From: a virus
IMG/VR virus record: IMGVR_UViG_3300035198_000017
Location: 1-41,045 of that record
DNA length: 41,045 bases
Direction: 5' to 3' (one strand)
Numbering within the stretch: position 1 is the stretch's first letter; the number at the start of each line of letters is the position of its first letter. The translations under genes were made by a program, and so were the position numbers. Positions 30,718 to 38,713 of the stretch are shown here, piece by piece. A model generated the notes under the pieces. The model was not told the origin of the DNA. It worked only from the letters and a program-made list of their open reading frames with translations, and ran no database searches.

Positions 30718-33179
30718 TGCAAACTTATACACAAATAAATAATGACCCAGCAATAGAACAGGATATAATAAGTACTGTTGTAACTCTTTTAGAGAATGGT
30801 TTACCCAGTTGTCATTTAGTAGCTAATAATTATAAAGGAAAACTTTATTTACAAAGTCTTAAATTATATAGTAAAGTTACAGTTAAGTTTGCTTATGAAG
30901 ACAATGCAAGTATTAATTGGACAAGTGTAGACCCAATATTTACTGGTAGAATAGTTGATATTAGTCCTGAAATGACTAGTAGAGGAGAAACACTTGTTGC
31001 TACAGCGTTAACAGGGGAATGTCTTAAACAGGTTAGAGTTAATAAAGAATATTTGACTGGTGTAAAAGAAGAAGTAAGTATAAGTGGAGATTATGATGTA
31101 AATGGATTAATAAATAGAATAAATCAATGGACACGTATTGGAACTAGTCCATATTTACATTTTGGTGATGCTGATTATATTTATGTAAATGTTACTTCTA
31201 GTAATGCTGAAGATGGAGATTACACTATAAAGGACATACCAATATATGAAGAATATAATGTTCAAAATTTAACTTTAAACGTTAGAGGTTTTGTTGATAC
31301 TGCAGGAGGTAATGCTACAGTTAAAATTAAAGTAACTCAGGATAATGGAACTACTTGGCAAACATTTGGAGACTTTAATTTTGATTATACTGGAATAACA
31401 AATCAAACAGTAAATGTTGTTGGAGCTATAAACATGTCTAATTTTAATAATACAAAGATTGCTGTGTTATTGTCTAGTGGTGCTAATAATACTGCGAATA
31501 CTTGTGTAAGAGTTTATGCTGTGTGGTTTCATATTGATGGTGTAGGTAGAAACTATTACCATTATAAGTTAAGAGACATATTACAAGATATAAAAAATGA
31601 CTCTATAGATAAACTGTTAGGATTAACTGTTACTCAACCAAGTGATTACACATTAAATTTAGATTATGCATATGATTATACTAAAGAATATCCATACATG
31701 AATTTTCCATTTACAGATGCAATATACACTCTTAATGAATTAATTAAAATAGGTTCTAGTATGAGTTATGTTGATAATCCTAGTAATTATAGAGGTTTAC
31801 ACTGGATAGTTCAATATGATAGTAGTATAGGGCAAAATAGGTTACTTGTTGCTCCAGTAGGAAACCATAGTGTATATGGAGCAAATAATAGTTGTTATAT
31901 AAAAGATAAATGGGATGATACTTGTCCATTAAATCCAATAGTTGTTAAAGAAGATATGATACATAGTAACTTTAAAACTGAAATACCTTTAGCTAATGTA
32001 ATATTAGTAGCAGGTAAATTTATACATCCTAAAGATGATGTTTGGACAGAAAAACTAGAAGGATGGAACTATCAGAAAGGAAATGTTGGAGGTTTTATTG
32101 CTCCTACTGTAGATTTATCTTTAAATAATACTACTACTGTTAAAGGAGTTTCTAGTTTACAGTTTAGAATTGGATTAAACTGGTTAAATCAAGTGTGGGC
32201 TATATTATATAGACCTTTTACTGTAGACCTTACTAAACTAGTGTCAACAAATATTCCTGCATTTATTAATATGCAAATATACGGTAATATGCATGGAGAA
32301 GAAATTAAATTAAGATTGTATTGTAACACTAGTGCTCCTCAATTAACATATAATGGTTCTACTTATGATTGTTTAGGTAGTTATTTTGAATATGATTTAA
32401 GTTTACATCTTCCCATTAATGCTCAGGAGAAATGGCATAAAATAGAAGTTCCAGTAACAAGTAAAGATTTAAGTAATGTACAACAAGAAGGTGTATGGAC
32501 TGCTCATAATGATAGTGGTTACAGTGCTCCTACATGGAATAATATTAAATGGTTATTAATATGGGTTAAGACATATCAGGGACCATTATTAGGTGAAGTG
32601 GACAATTGGTTGTTTGATGATATGTGTATAGTTGGTAGTTTAATTAGAGGAGCATATACAAGTGATTGTGGACAAACAAGTATAGATAATTGTACGATTG
32701 GATGTATTAAACATTATGGTATTAGAACATACACTATAAAGGATAGTTTAGCACAAACAGACAATTTAGACCCTAATGATAATAATAGTACTTTAAGTCA
32801 AATAGCATTATATGAATTGTTACGTCATAGAATACCTCGCACTACTGCAAGTATACAGATTCCATTATATCCAAGTATTAAAGCAGGACAAATAGTACGT
32901 ATTAAATATAACCAGTTAGATAATGGTACTTATGTTATTGATACAAATTTCAGAATAACTAAGGTTACACATCAATATAGTGTTGAAGGAGCTAAAACAA
33001 TATTAGAAATTACTGATGATGTTAGAAACAGTTTACCAATAAGCACTACTGACCCATATACTGTATTGCTTAGAGCAATTAATCCTGATACTCAAACTAA
33101 AACGTTTACTAGTCTTAAACAAGCAGGTAGTTTTGAAACTGGAATGAGTGTGTTATGGCATGACCCGTATAATACGTAA
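30717..33179 (+). CDS. Tail hub/baseplate protein (gp27/gpD-like) with inserted beta domains
   Basis: 820 residues. The N-terminus has K-V-T-V-K-F-A-Y and P-I-F-T-G-R-I-V-D-I-S-P, and the C-terminus K-A-G-Q-I-V-R-I-K-Y then F-R-I-T-K-V-T-H-Q-Y-S and L-E-I-T-D-D, as in phage hub proteins of the gpD/gp27 family. Residues about 150-275 and 440-640 are beta-rich insertions that look like carbohydrate-binding modules (W-H-K-I-E-V-P, W-L-F-D-D-M). The ATG shares a base with the upstream stop. It would form the tail tip and connect fibres. Confidence 0.72.
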   Translation: MQTYTQINNDPAIEQDIISTVVTLLENGLPSCHLVANNYKGKLYLQSLKLYSKVTVKFAYEDNASINWTSVDPIFTGRIVDISPEMTSRGETLVATALTGECLKQVRVNKEYLTGVKEEVSISGDYDVNGLINRINQWTRIGTSPYLHFGDADYIYVNVTSSNAEDGDYTIKDIPIYEEYNVQNLTLNVRGFVDTAGGNATVKIKVTQDNGTTWQTFGDFNFDYTGITNQTVNVVGAINMSNFNNTKIAVLLSSGANNTANTCVRVYAVWFHIDGVGRNYYHYKLRDILQDIKNDSIDKLLGLTVTQPSDYTLNLDYAYDYTKEYPYMNFPFTDAIYTLNELIKIGSSMSYVDNPSNYRGLHWIVQYDSSIGQNRLLVAPVGNHSVYGANNSCYIKDKWDDTCPLNPIVVKEDMIHSNFKTEIPLANVILVAGKFIHPKDDVWTEKLEGWNYQKGNVGGFIAPTVDLSLNNTTTVKGVSSLQFRIGLNWLNQVWAILYRPFTVDLTKLVSTNIPAFINMQIYGNMHGEEIKLRLYCNTSAPQLTYNGSTYDCLGSYFEYDLSLHLPINAQEKWHKIEVPVTSKDLSNVQQEGVWTAHNDSGYSAPTWNNIKWLLIWVKTYQGPLLGEVDNWLFDDMCIVGSLIRGAYTSDCGQTSIDNCTIGCIKHYGIRTYTIKDSLAQTDNLDPNDNNSTLSQIALYELLRHRIPRTTASIQIPLYPSIKAGQIVRIKYNQLDNGTYVIDTNFRITKVTHQYSVEGAKTILEITDDVRNSLPISTTDPYTVLLRAINPDTQTKTFTSLKQAGSFETGMSVLWHDPYNT

Positions 33180-33220
33180 AATTTATTATGTAGAAAATCA
33201 ATATATTATAGGTGATTGTA

Positions 33221-34795
33221 ATGAGTGAATTGGAAGGTAGAGGAAGAGCATACGCAGACCATATACATAAAGACATTATAGGCACTAGTATTGGTAGTTG
33301 GGATAAAATGGTTAATGAACTTGGTAACTTAGCATGGAGTATGATTGACCATGCTGCACAAGAGATTGTTGATAGTATAGGAGGAGTTATTAAACAAATA
33401 TTTGATGCTGGAGCAGTAATATGGGATACGTTGGCAACTACTGTTCAAAATATGATTAATAATGCTAGTGCTTGGATTGGAACTATTATTGAAACTATTA
33501 AAAACGCTGGTGCAGTCGCATGGAATCATCTTTCAGCTGCTCTACAAAGTACAATAAATAATGCTTCAGCATGGATAGGCACAATAATTGAAAATATTAA
33601 AAATACAGGTGCCGTAGCATGGAATCATCTTGCGACTGCTGTGCAAAATACAATAAATAATGCTGCTGCTTGGTTAGGAACAATTATTGAGACTATTAAA
33701 AATGCTGGTATAGTAGCATGGGGGCAAGTAACTCATACAGTAACAGATATATTAAATGTTATAGCTAATTGGGCTAATATGGTTACGCAGTTTGGTAAAT
33801 TTAATGGAGGAGACATTCAAGATTTAAGTATTACTAATGCTCAGATAGCTAATGCAACAATTACAGCAGCAAAAATAGCTAATGCCACTATTACAGCTGC
33901 TCAAATAGCAAACGCTACCATTACAGCAGCACAAATTGCTAATGCAACTATTACTAGTGCTCAAATTGCTAATGCAACAATTACTGGAGCTAATATAGCT
34001 AACGCAACTATTACTGATGCCCATATTACTAGTTTAGATGCTGGTAAAATTAGTACTGGCTACCTTTCAGCATCTAGACTTAACACTTCAGTAGCATATA
34101 TTACAACTAGTGCCATGATTGCTAATGCTACAATAGATAATGTTCATATTAAAAGTGGTGTAATAGGTTTTGATAAAACAAACACTAGTTTCTCTAAAGA
34201 TTCATATTTAGATAAAACTTCTATTCTTGTTGGTGTAGATGCTCTTTTAGCTTATACAACTTATGGGTATAGCACTTCAACTGGAGGTTCATTTACTCTT
34301 AAAAAAGCATATATTAAAGCTCAATCTAATAATGGAACTAGTTGGATATGGGGATATAAAGTTGTTGATGCAACATTAAATCCAATATGTAAATTTAAAA
34401 TAAAACCTAGTGGTATAGCTAGTGCATATGATAGGATTCAGGTGGGATTACGACAAATAGATGATAGTGGTTATACATATAATATTGGAGCATGGATACG
34501 TTTTGAACAACAATCTGATGGAACTAACATGATTAAGGCTTACTCTGGTAATACAGCTGGTAGTGGAGCAGCTGTTAATTTAACAACGTTTACTAATGGA
34601 ACTGAATATGTAGTTGTAATAAAAGTTAATAGTGGTTCTTCTATACAATATTATATAAATGGAACATTATATGGAACAATAACAACTTATATTCCAGCAG
34701 AAACTCTATGTGATTTCTATTTAGAGGTTGCTCCAATAGGAAGTAATTTAGTTGTTGCTGAAGTTAGAAAATGGAAATTAACGGATGATTGGTAA
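33221..34795 (+). CDS. Tail fibre with helical and ANATIT repeats, LamG-like end
   Basis: About 524 residues from ATG 33221, after GGTGAT (33211-33216); the upstream GTG 33212 lies in that site. Residues 60-185 contain three 38-residue repeats (A-W-I-G-T-I-I-E-x-I-K-N). Residues 205-275 contain seven 10-residue repeats I-T-A-A-Q-I-A-N-A-T, a trimeric fibre or beta-helix type motif. The C-terminal 190 residues form a LamG-like beta sandwich. Likely the receptor-binding fibre. Confidence 0.75.
   Translation: MSELEGRGRAYADHIHKDIIGTSIGSWDKMVNELGNLAWSMIDHAAQEIVDSIGGVIKQIFDAGAVIWDTLATTVQNMINNASAWIGTIIETIKNAGAVAWNHLSAALQSTINNASAWIGTIIENIKNTGAVAWNHLATAVQNTINNAAAWLGTIIETIKNAGIVAWGQVTHTVTDILNVIANWANMVTQFGKFNGGDIQDLSITNAQIANATITAAKIANATITAAQIANATITAAQIANATITSAQIANATITGANIANATITDAHITSLDAGKISTGYLSASRLNTSVAYITTSAMIANATIDNVHIKSGVIGFDKTNTSFSKDSYLDKTSILVGVDALLAYTTYGYSTSTGGSFTLKKAYIKAQSNNGTSWIWGYKVVDATLNPICKFKIKPSGIASAYDRIQVGLRQIDDSGYTYNIGAWIRFEQQSDGTNMIKAYSGNTAGSGAAVNLTTFTNGTEYVVVIKVNSGSSIQYYINGTLYGTITTYIPAETLCDFYLEVAPIGSNLVVAEVRKWKLTDDW
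33829..34035 (+). repeat. Seven decapeptide repeats ITAAQIANAT
   Basis: Seven consecutive 10-codon units keep the protein sequence nearly constant while synonymous codons differ between units (GCA/GCT/GCC, ATA/ATT, ACA/ACT/ACC). This indicates old repeats held by protein-level selection rather than fresh slippage. Confidence 0.8.
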
Positions 34796-34796
34796 A

Positions 34797-35015
34797 ATGA
34801 AATATAGAATAATACATCAAGACATATTTCCAAACACTTTAAATGATAATATTAAAATACAGTTTCCAACAAATACTAGTAAAGTTACACGTGTAACTAA
34901 AACAACTGATGGTCAATATATTATTGAATGGGATGTAGAACCTAGTTTAGATGTTGTTAATTATGTGCAGTCTATATTAGAAAAGAGAGTAATTACAAAG
35001 ATTGTAAAAGAATAA
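34797..35015 (+). CDS. Small hypothetical protein
   Basis: About 72 residues from ATG 34797, directly after the fibre stop (ATG 34785 overlaps it). Beta-rich, with I-K-I-Q-F-P-T-N-T and I-I-E-W-D-V-E-P. It may be a fibre chaperone or attachment protein by position. Confidence 0.5.
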   Translation: MKYRIIHQDIFPNTLNDNIKIQFPTNTSKVTRVTKTTDGQYIIEWDVEPSLDVVNYVQSILEKRVITKIVKE

Positions 35016-35025
35016 ACTTTAAATA
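35011..35025 (+). promoter_or_regulatory. Promoter AATAAACTTTAAATA
   Basis: Copy of the repeated promoter motif overlapping the stop of the preceding gene; TATA 35018-35025, expected start about 35046, 15 bases before the TTG at 35061. Confidence 0.6.
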
Positions 35026-35060
35026 ATTGAATGTGAATGTAACAAGATAGGTGTAATATA

Positions 35061-35255
35061 TTGAGTGATGAATTAAAGAGTTTAAGAGAAAATACAGACC
35101 GTAGGTTTGCTATTTTAATGACTGCTTTACAAGATTTTATGGGAGCACTTAATCAGGAACGTAATAGAATGATTAATTTGTTGGAAATACAAGAGAAAGC
35201 AGTAAGTAAAGAACAAATAGAAACTAAACCTAAAAAGAAAACAAAACAACAATAA
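35061..35255 (+). CDS. Small coiled-coil protein
   Basis: 64 residues from a TTG after AGGTGTAATA. Helical, with E-N-T-D-R-R-F-A-I-L-M and a Lys-rich end. Last gene before the main non-coding region, with its own promoter. Function unknown. Confidence 0.55.
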   Translation: MSDELKSLRENTDRRFAILMTALQDFMGALNQERNRMINLLEIQEKAVSKEQIETKPKKKTKQQ

Positions 35256-35466
35256 AACCACACTCCTATACTCTACTATACTATTACGTTTCTATTAAAT
35301 ATATTATATAGAGTGGTATTGTGGGTTTTATTGTGTGGATTATTTTTGTTTGGTTTTGTGGTTGAAAAGTTTGTACTGATATTTTTGATACGGGTCTGTT
35401 ACATGCAGGGTTTAACTGTTTATTTATATAGAATGGTTTAACTTATAGTGTATTGGAGCACTTTAA

Positions 35467-35476
35467 TTAGTACTAA
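35467..35476. promoter_or_regulatory. Operator palindrome TTAGTACTAA in control region
   Basis: Exact copy of the 10-bp palindrome found at both late promoters and at the early promoter, here without a clear TATA box next to it. It may allow looping or co-operative binding with the site at 35786. Confidence 0.55.
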
Positions 35477-35770
35477 AAATAGGTTAAACTATTAATGATA
35501 ATAAAACAGTAAACTGTCATATTTAAGAATATAATTAAACTAGCTATATAAAAATACTGGTTAAAGTTTCAATACTACCTATTAATATAACTTATACTAG
35601 TACTTTTATTATGTTTATTTATGTTTAGGGTATTGTTTGCAAAGCAGTAAAAGGTCCCATAAGCGTACTGGTATAAGATATAAAAAAGTAGTTAAAAATG
35701 TATTACTGGTTATGTTGGTATTACCTTATAGTGACATGGAAAACATCACTAGTATATCACGAGTAAGCGA

Positions 35771-35795
35771 AAGGTTTAAATACTTTTAGTACTAA
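35771..35795 (+). promoter_or_regulatory. Early promoter with downstream operator
   Basis: BRE-like AAGG followed by TATA box TTTAAATA (35775-35782). The palindrome TTAGTACTAA (35786-35795) begins 4 bases after the TATA box, between it and the expected start near 35808. A protein bound there would block polymerase. The promoter at 38909 shares AAAGGTTTAAATA but lacks the palindrome. Confidence 0.72.
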
Positions 35796-35826
35796 GAGAT
35801 TATACAGAAAAAAGGTGAAAACAAAA

Positions 35827-36024
35827 ATGACAACAACAAAAAAAGAAATAGAAATAAAATATACACATGGTTATTATATCGTTGACCAAAACATGTTTAA
35901 TGGCATTCCATCATTAATAGACTATTTGCAGAGTATAGGCTTAGATTTAGACGTAATAGAGCAATATTTACCATTAATAAAAGCTATGATACATGAAGAT
36001 AAAATATTAATAAAGAGGAAGTGA
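35827..36024 (+). CDS. Small hypothetical early protein
   Basis: 65 residues from ATG 35827 after AAAGGTGA. Mixed alpha/beta, with I-E-I-K-Y-T-H-G-Y-Y-I and a helix S-L-I-D-Y-L-Q-S. As first gene of the early operon it could be a regulator or host-takeover protein. Confidence 0.6.
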   Translation: MTTTKKEIEIKYTHGYYIVDQNMFNGIPSLIDYLQSIGLDLDVIEQYLPLIKAMIHEDKILIKRK

Positions 36025-36031
36025 AATAAAA

Positions 36032-36184
36032 ATGAACATATACCAATTTAGGCAGCAATTGAAAGAAGCTAAAAAGATGGAATTAGAGAATATGATTATT
36101 AAAGTAGGAATAATAAAGACAAAAAGAACGGTAAAAGATTTATACTATGAATGTGTAATTAAACCTAATAGGGAGGTGAAATAA
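36032..36184 (+). CDS. Small hypothetical early protein
   Basis: 50 residues: a helix of Lys/Glu residues followed by a beta hairpin and one Cys. Ribosome site GAGGAAGTGA upstream. The next gene begins directly after its stop. Confidence 0.55.
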   Translation: MNIYQFRQQLKEAKKMELENMIIKVGIIKTKRTVKDLYYECVIKPNREVK

Positions 36185-36373
36185 ATGTTGAGTAAAAAAT
36201 ACTATAAGGAAATAGCTAAAATATTAAGAGACACAAGAGCAGAAATAACCAATATACCAAATTGTACACCCGAAACAGCAATAAATCTTTTAGAACAAAA
36301 ACTTTGCGAATATTTCAAATATGACAACATAAACTTTGACAAGACAAAATTCCTAGAAGCATCAAAACTATAA
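36185..36373 (+). CDS. Small hypothetical early protein
   Basis: 62 residues, helical, with two Cys. GGGAGGTGA precedes the ATG. Its stop TAA is followed without a gap by the first base of the hammerhead ribozyme, so self-cleavage separates its mRNA from the next gene. Confidence 0.6.
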   Translation: MLSKKYYKEIAKILRDTRAEITNIPNCTPETAINLLEQKLCEYFKYDNINFDKTKFLEASKL

Positions 36374-36435
36374 GCACCCTGACGAGCCTGTGAAATTCAG
36401 GCGAAACACACCATTTATTTTTAGTGTGTCGGTGC
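36374..36435 (+). ncRNA. Type I hammerhead ribozyme
   Basis: All core elements are present in order. Stem I GCACC (36374-36378) pairs with GGTGC (36431-36435). Core CTGACGA is 36379-36385. Stem II GCCTG (36386-36390) and CAGGC (36398-36402) enclose a 7-base loop. GAAA is 36403-36406. Stem III CACAC (36407-36411) and GTGTG (36424-36428) enclose a 12-base loop. U36429 and C36430 complete the site; cleavage is expected after C36430. All fifteen pairs are Watson-Crick. The GGTG of stem I is also the ribosome site of the gene at ATG 36442, so folding would hide it and cleavage expose it. Confidence 0.93.
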
Positions 36436-36441
36436 GTAAAA

Positions 36442-37866
36442 ATGGAAGAAAAACAAATAATATACCCTATAACATTAGAATATCGTAAACATTGGAATGA
36501 ATGGGAAGCTATAAGAGAATTAATACAGAATGCTTTAGATTCAGATAAAGAAACAACTAGGATTTATAAGCAAGATGAAAATTTAATTATTGAGGATAAA
36601 GGTAAAGGTCTACAAGTAAAACATTTATTATTAGGAATAAGTGAGAAACAAGATAAAGAGAACGCAAGGGGTCAATTTGGTGAAGGTTTAAAAATAGCTT
36701 TAATAGTATTGAAACGTTTAGGTTATAATGTGGAAATAATAAGTAATAATTTACATTGCACAGTTGACACCGTAGATATTGAAGGTGAAAAATGTTTAAA
36801 GATAAACTATGAACATAATGGATTAACATTTAACGGAACAAAAATAATAATACATAACTATAAAGGACAGACTTATGAAGATAAATTTATAATGAATGGT
36901 AATAAAACAATACTGTTCCATGATGCATTTTGGGGAGACATTATAGAAAAACCAAACAGTAACATTGACGGGGAATTATACGTTAAAGACATTTATGTAA
37001 CAAAAATAAAAAATAGTGAATTTAGCTATAACTTAAAAAAGATAGATTTAGAAGAGAGCAGAAATATACCTAATGAATATACAGTTAAAAGAAATATAGC
37101 CAATGTTTGGGCATCATGTAATAACAAAACATTATGGATTAGAATGTTTAAAGCAATGGAACAAAACAGATATGAAAGACAAGCAGACTTTGAATTTATT
37201 TACTTTTCAAATAATGTAGAGAAGATAATAAAAGAAACATTTAAAGAATTATATCCTAATCATGTAGTAAAGACAAGTGACGTATTAGCTAAAGAATGTA
37301 TATGGAGAAATAAAGAAGTTATAGATTGGTTAGACCCTAATACACATGGAGACTTAATTAAACTATTGCCAACTGATAAACAGTTTTTAGAAGAATATTC
37401 TAAAGGGCAAGATATAGAAGTTAACGAAGAAACATTAAGCATTACAGAAAAGAAAAACTTAGAAATAGCAAGAAAAATAGCTAAAATGGTTAATCCTAAC
37501 TATAATGTTAAAGTTTACATTATGGGAAATAATGAAGTATTGGGAAAAGCATATAATCCAATAAGAATAAATAGAAAAATAATGGATAACACAGAACAAG
37601 TAATAAGTACAACATTACATGAATTAACACATTTATTTTATGGTATTGGAGACATGACAGTGGAACAAATACATAGACTAACAGATTTAGCAGCAATACC
37701 AATAATTAAACTTTTAATACAAATAGAAAAAGAATATGATTTTGAAACAACATTACTTGAATGTAAAGTTAAAGATTACACACAATATAAAATAAGTATA
37801 CCTAAAAAACTAATACAAGAAAAAGGATTAAAGAAAAGTGACAAAATAAAGGTGAAAATACAATGA
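36442..37866 (+). CDS. GHKL ATPase-zincin fusion with AbrB-like tail
   Basis: 474 residues from ATG 36442; the upstream in-frame GTG 36424 lies in the ribozyme. Bergerat-fold ATPase boxes: N box R-E-L-I-Q-N-A-L-D (Glu26, Asn30), G1 D-K-G-K-G (52-56), G2 G-Q-F-G-E-G-L-K (77-84). A middle region of about 200 residues has no assigned fold. H-E-L-T-H (His393-His397) is a zincin motif. The last 30 residues (I-S-I-P-K-K-L-I ... S-D-K-I-K-V-K-I) resemble an AbrB/MazE-type DNA-binding hairpin. It might be an ATP-controlled protease or an effector in a virus-host conflict. The C-terminal domain could also give autoregulation. Confidence 0.8.
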   Translation: MEEKQIIYPITLEYRKHWNEWEAIRELIQNALDSDKETTRIYKQDENLIIEDKGKGLQVKHLLLGISEKQDKENARGQFGEGLKIALIVLKRLGYNVEIISNNLHCTVDTVDIEGEKCLKINYEHNGLTFNGTKIIIHNYKGQTYEDKFIMNGNKTILFHDAFWGDIIEKPNSNIDGELYVKDIYVTKIKNSEFSYNLKKIDLEESRNIPNEYTVKRNIANVWASCNNKTLWIRMFKAMEQNRYERQADFEFIYFSNNVEKIIKETFKELYPNHVVKTSDVLAKECIWRNKEVIDWLDPNTHGDLIKLLPTDKQFLEEYSKGQDIEVNEETLSITEKKNLEIARKIAKMVNPNYNVKVYIMGNNEVLGKAYNPIRINRKIMDNTEQVISTTLHELTHLFYGIGDMTVEQIHRLTDLAAIPIIKLLIQIEKEYDFETTLLECKVKDYTQYKISIPKKLIQEKGLKKSDKIKVKIQ

Positions 37867-37997
37867 GAATAATAATAGAAATAAAAAACATGAAAGTATT
37901 AGATGTAACAATAGACAAAAACATTCAATGGGAAAACTTTATTAACTTGATAGAGCAATTATTAAACATAGAAGAGGGATTAAATAATGAAAAATAG
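37863..37997 (+). CDS. Small hypothetical protein
   Basis: 44 residues, beta strand then helix (W-E-N-F-I-N-L-I-E-Q-L-L). ATGA overlap with the GHKL-zincin gene and 11-base overlap downstream support translation. Confidence 0.55.
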   Translation: MRIIIEIKNMKVLDVTIDKNIQWENFINLIEQLLNIEEGLNNEK

Positions 37998-38310
37998 AGA
38001 TAGAATAACAAGTGAAACAGTATTTTTATGTGATGTATTAAACAAGGACGATGCTGTAGCAGATTACGATTTAAACGTTATAGCAATAGGCAGCAATACG
38101 TTAACATTAGAAACATTAATACATGAATTAAACGAAATACAAATAAATCAAACATTAGAAAATTTAGGATACATAAACACAAGAGTAACATACAAACGAC
38201 ACTTTCAAATACCAAAATACATTTCACATTTACTTAGTCCTTATGGATATAAAAGTTTAATTTATCCATGTAACAAAACAAATAAAAAGGAGCAAAAATT
38301 AGATGAATAG
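37987..38310 (+). CDS. HExxE-type zincin-like small protein
   Basis: 107 residues. T-L-I-H-E-L-N-E-I (His46, Glu47, Glu50) recalls metal-binding HExx(E/H) helices; the portal tail has a comparable E-H-E-K-L-E. A Cys and an exposed basic C-terminus follow. A peptidase activity is not certain. It sits after the GHKL-zincin gene, so both may belong to one system. Confidence 0.5.
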   Translation: MKNRDRITSETVFLCDVLNKDDAVADYDLNVIAIGSNTLTLETLIHELNEIQINQTLENLGYINTRVTYKRHFQIPKYISHLLSPYGYKSLIYPCNKTNKKEQKLDE

Positions 38311-38713
38311 ATATAGCGGAAAACAATATTGGAATAAAAAAAGAGCAGATGAAATATTATATATATTGAAAGAAGCAAATTACAACATTAACAATGTAGA
38401 CAATATCATTAAACAAAAAATTAATGAAATGGAAAACTTAGCTAAACAAATAGAAAATATGACATATGAACAATTTGAACAAATGGTTTCTAAAAGTTTA
38501 TTTGGTGTGATGTCTAAAGATTATTATATTGAAAAACTTAGAAAACAAAAAGAATCATTACAAAATATTAAACAAGCAATAATCTATTTAATGGAAAACT
38601 ATAATAAAGAACATTGGGATTGGATAGTAAAAAATTCATATAGTGGAAAAATAAGAGAAATTAAACAAGCAATAGGAAAACTTATACAAAATAGTGAGGT
38701 GAAAACATTATGA
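38303..38713 (+). CDS. Helical hypothetical protein
   Basis: 136 residues, almost entirely amphipathic helix rich in Lys, Asn and Gln. Starts 8 bases before the upstream stop. No family recognised. Confidence 0.55.
   Translation: MNRYSGKQYWNKKRADEILYILKEANYNINNVDNIIKQKINEMENLAKQIENMTYEQFEQMVSKSLFGVMSKDYYIEKLRKQKESLQNIKQAIIYLMENYNKEHWDWIVKNSYSGKIREIKQAIGKLIQNSEVKTL

Larger units (their letters stand above)
35256..35826. other. Non-coding control region, candidate origin
   Basis: The only gene-free stretch above 300 bases. It contains T-rich terminator-like sequence (35343-35356), an imperfect inverted repeat of TAAAACCACA with TGTGGGTTTTA around 35252-35330, GGTTTAAC or close variants at 35409, 35435, 35482 and 35559, TTAGTACTAA at 35467 and 35786, a half site CTAGTACTTT near 35598, and a bulged hairpin AGTGA/TCACT near 35731-35753. 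It ends with the early promoter. Iterated motifs in AT-rich DNA at the border of late and early genes suggest a replication origin, but no initiator gene is known. Confidence 0.5.

Noticed and set aside
35640-35720. tRNA gene in the non-coding region
   Set aside because: No acceptor stem, T-loop GTTCRA or anticodon arm could be drawn on either strand.
36424-36441. GTG start extending the GHKL gene by six residues
   Set aside because: These codons are stem III and stem I of the hammerhead ribozyme and would be cut away by cleavage; the ATG at 36442 has the proper ribosome site distance.
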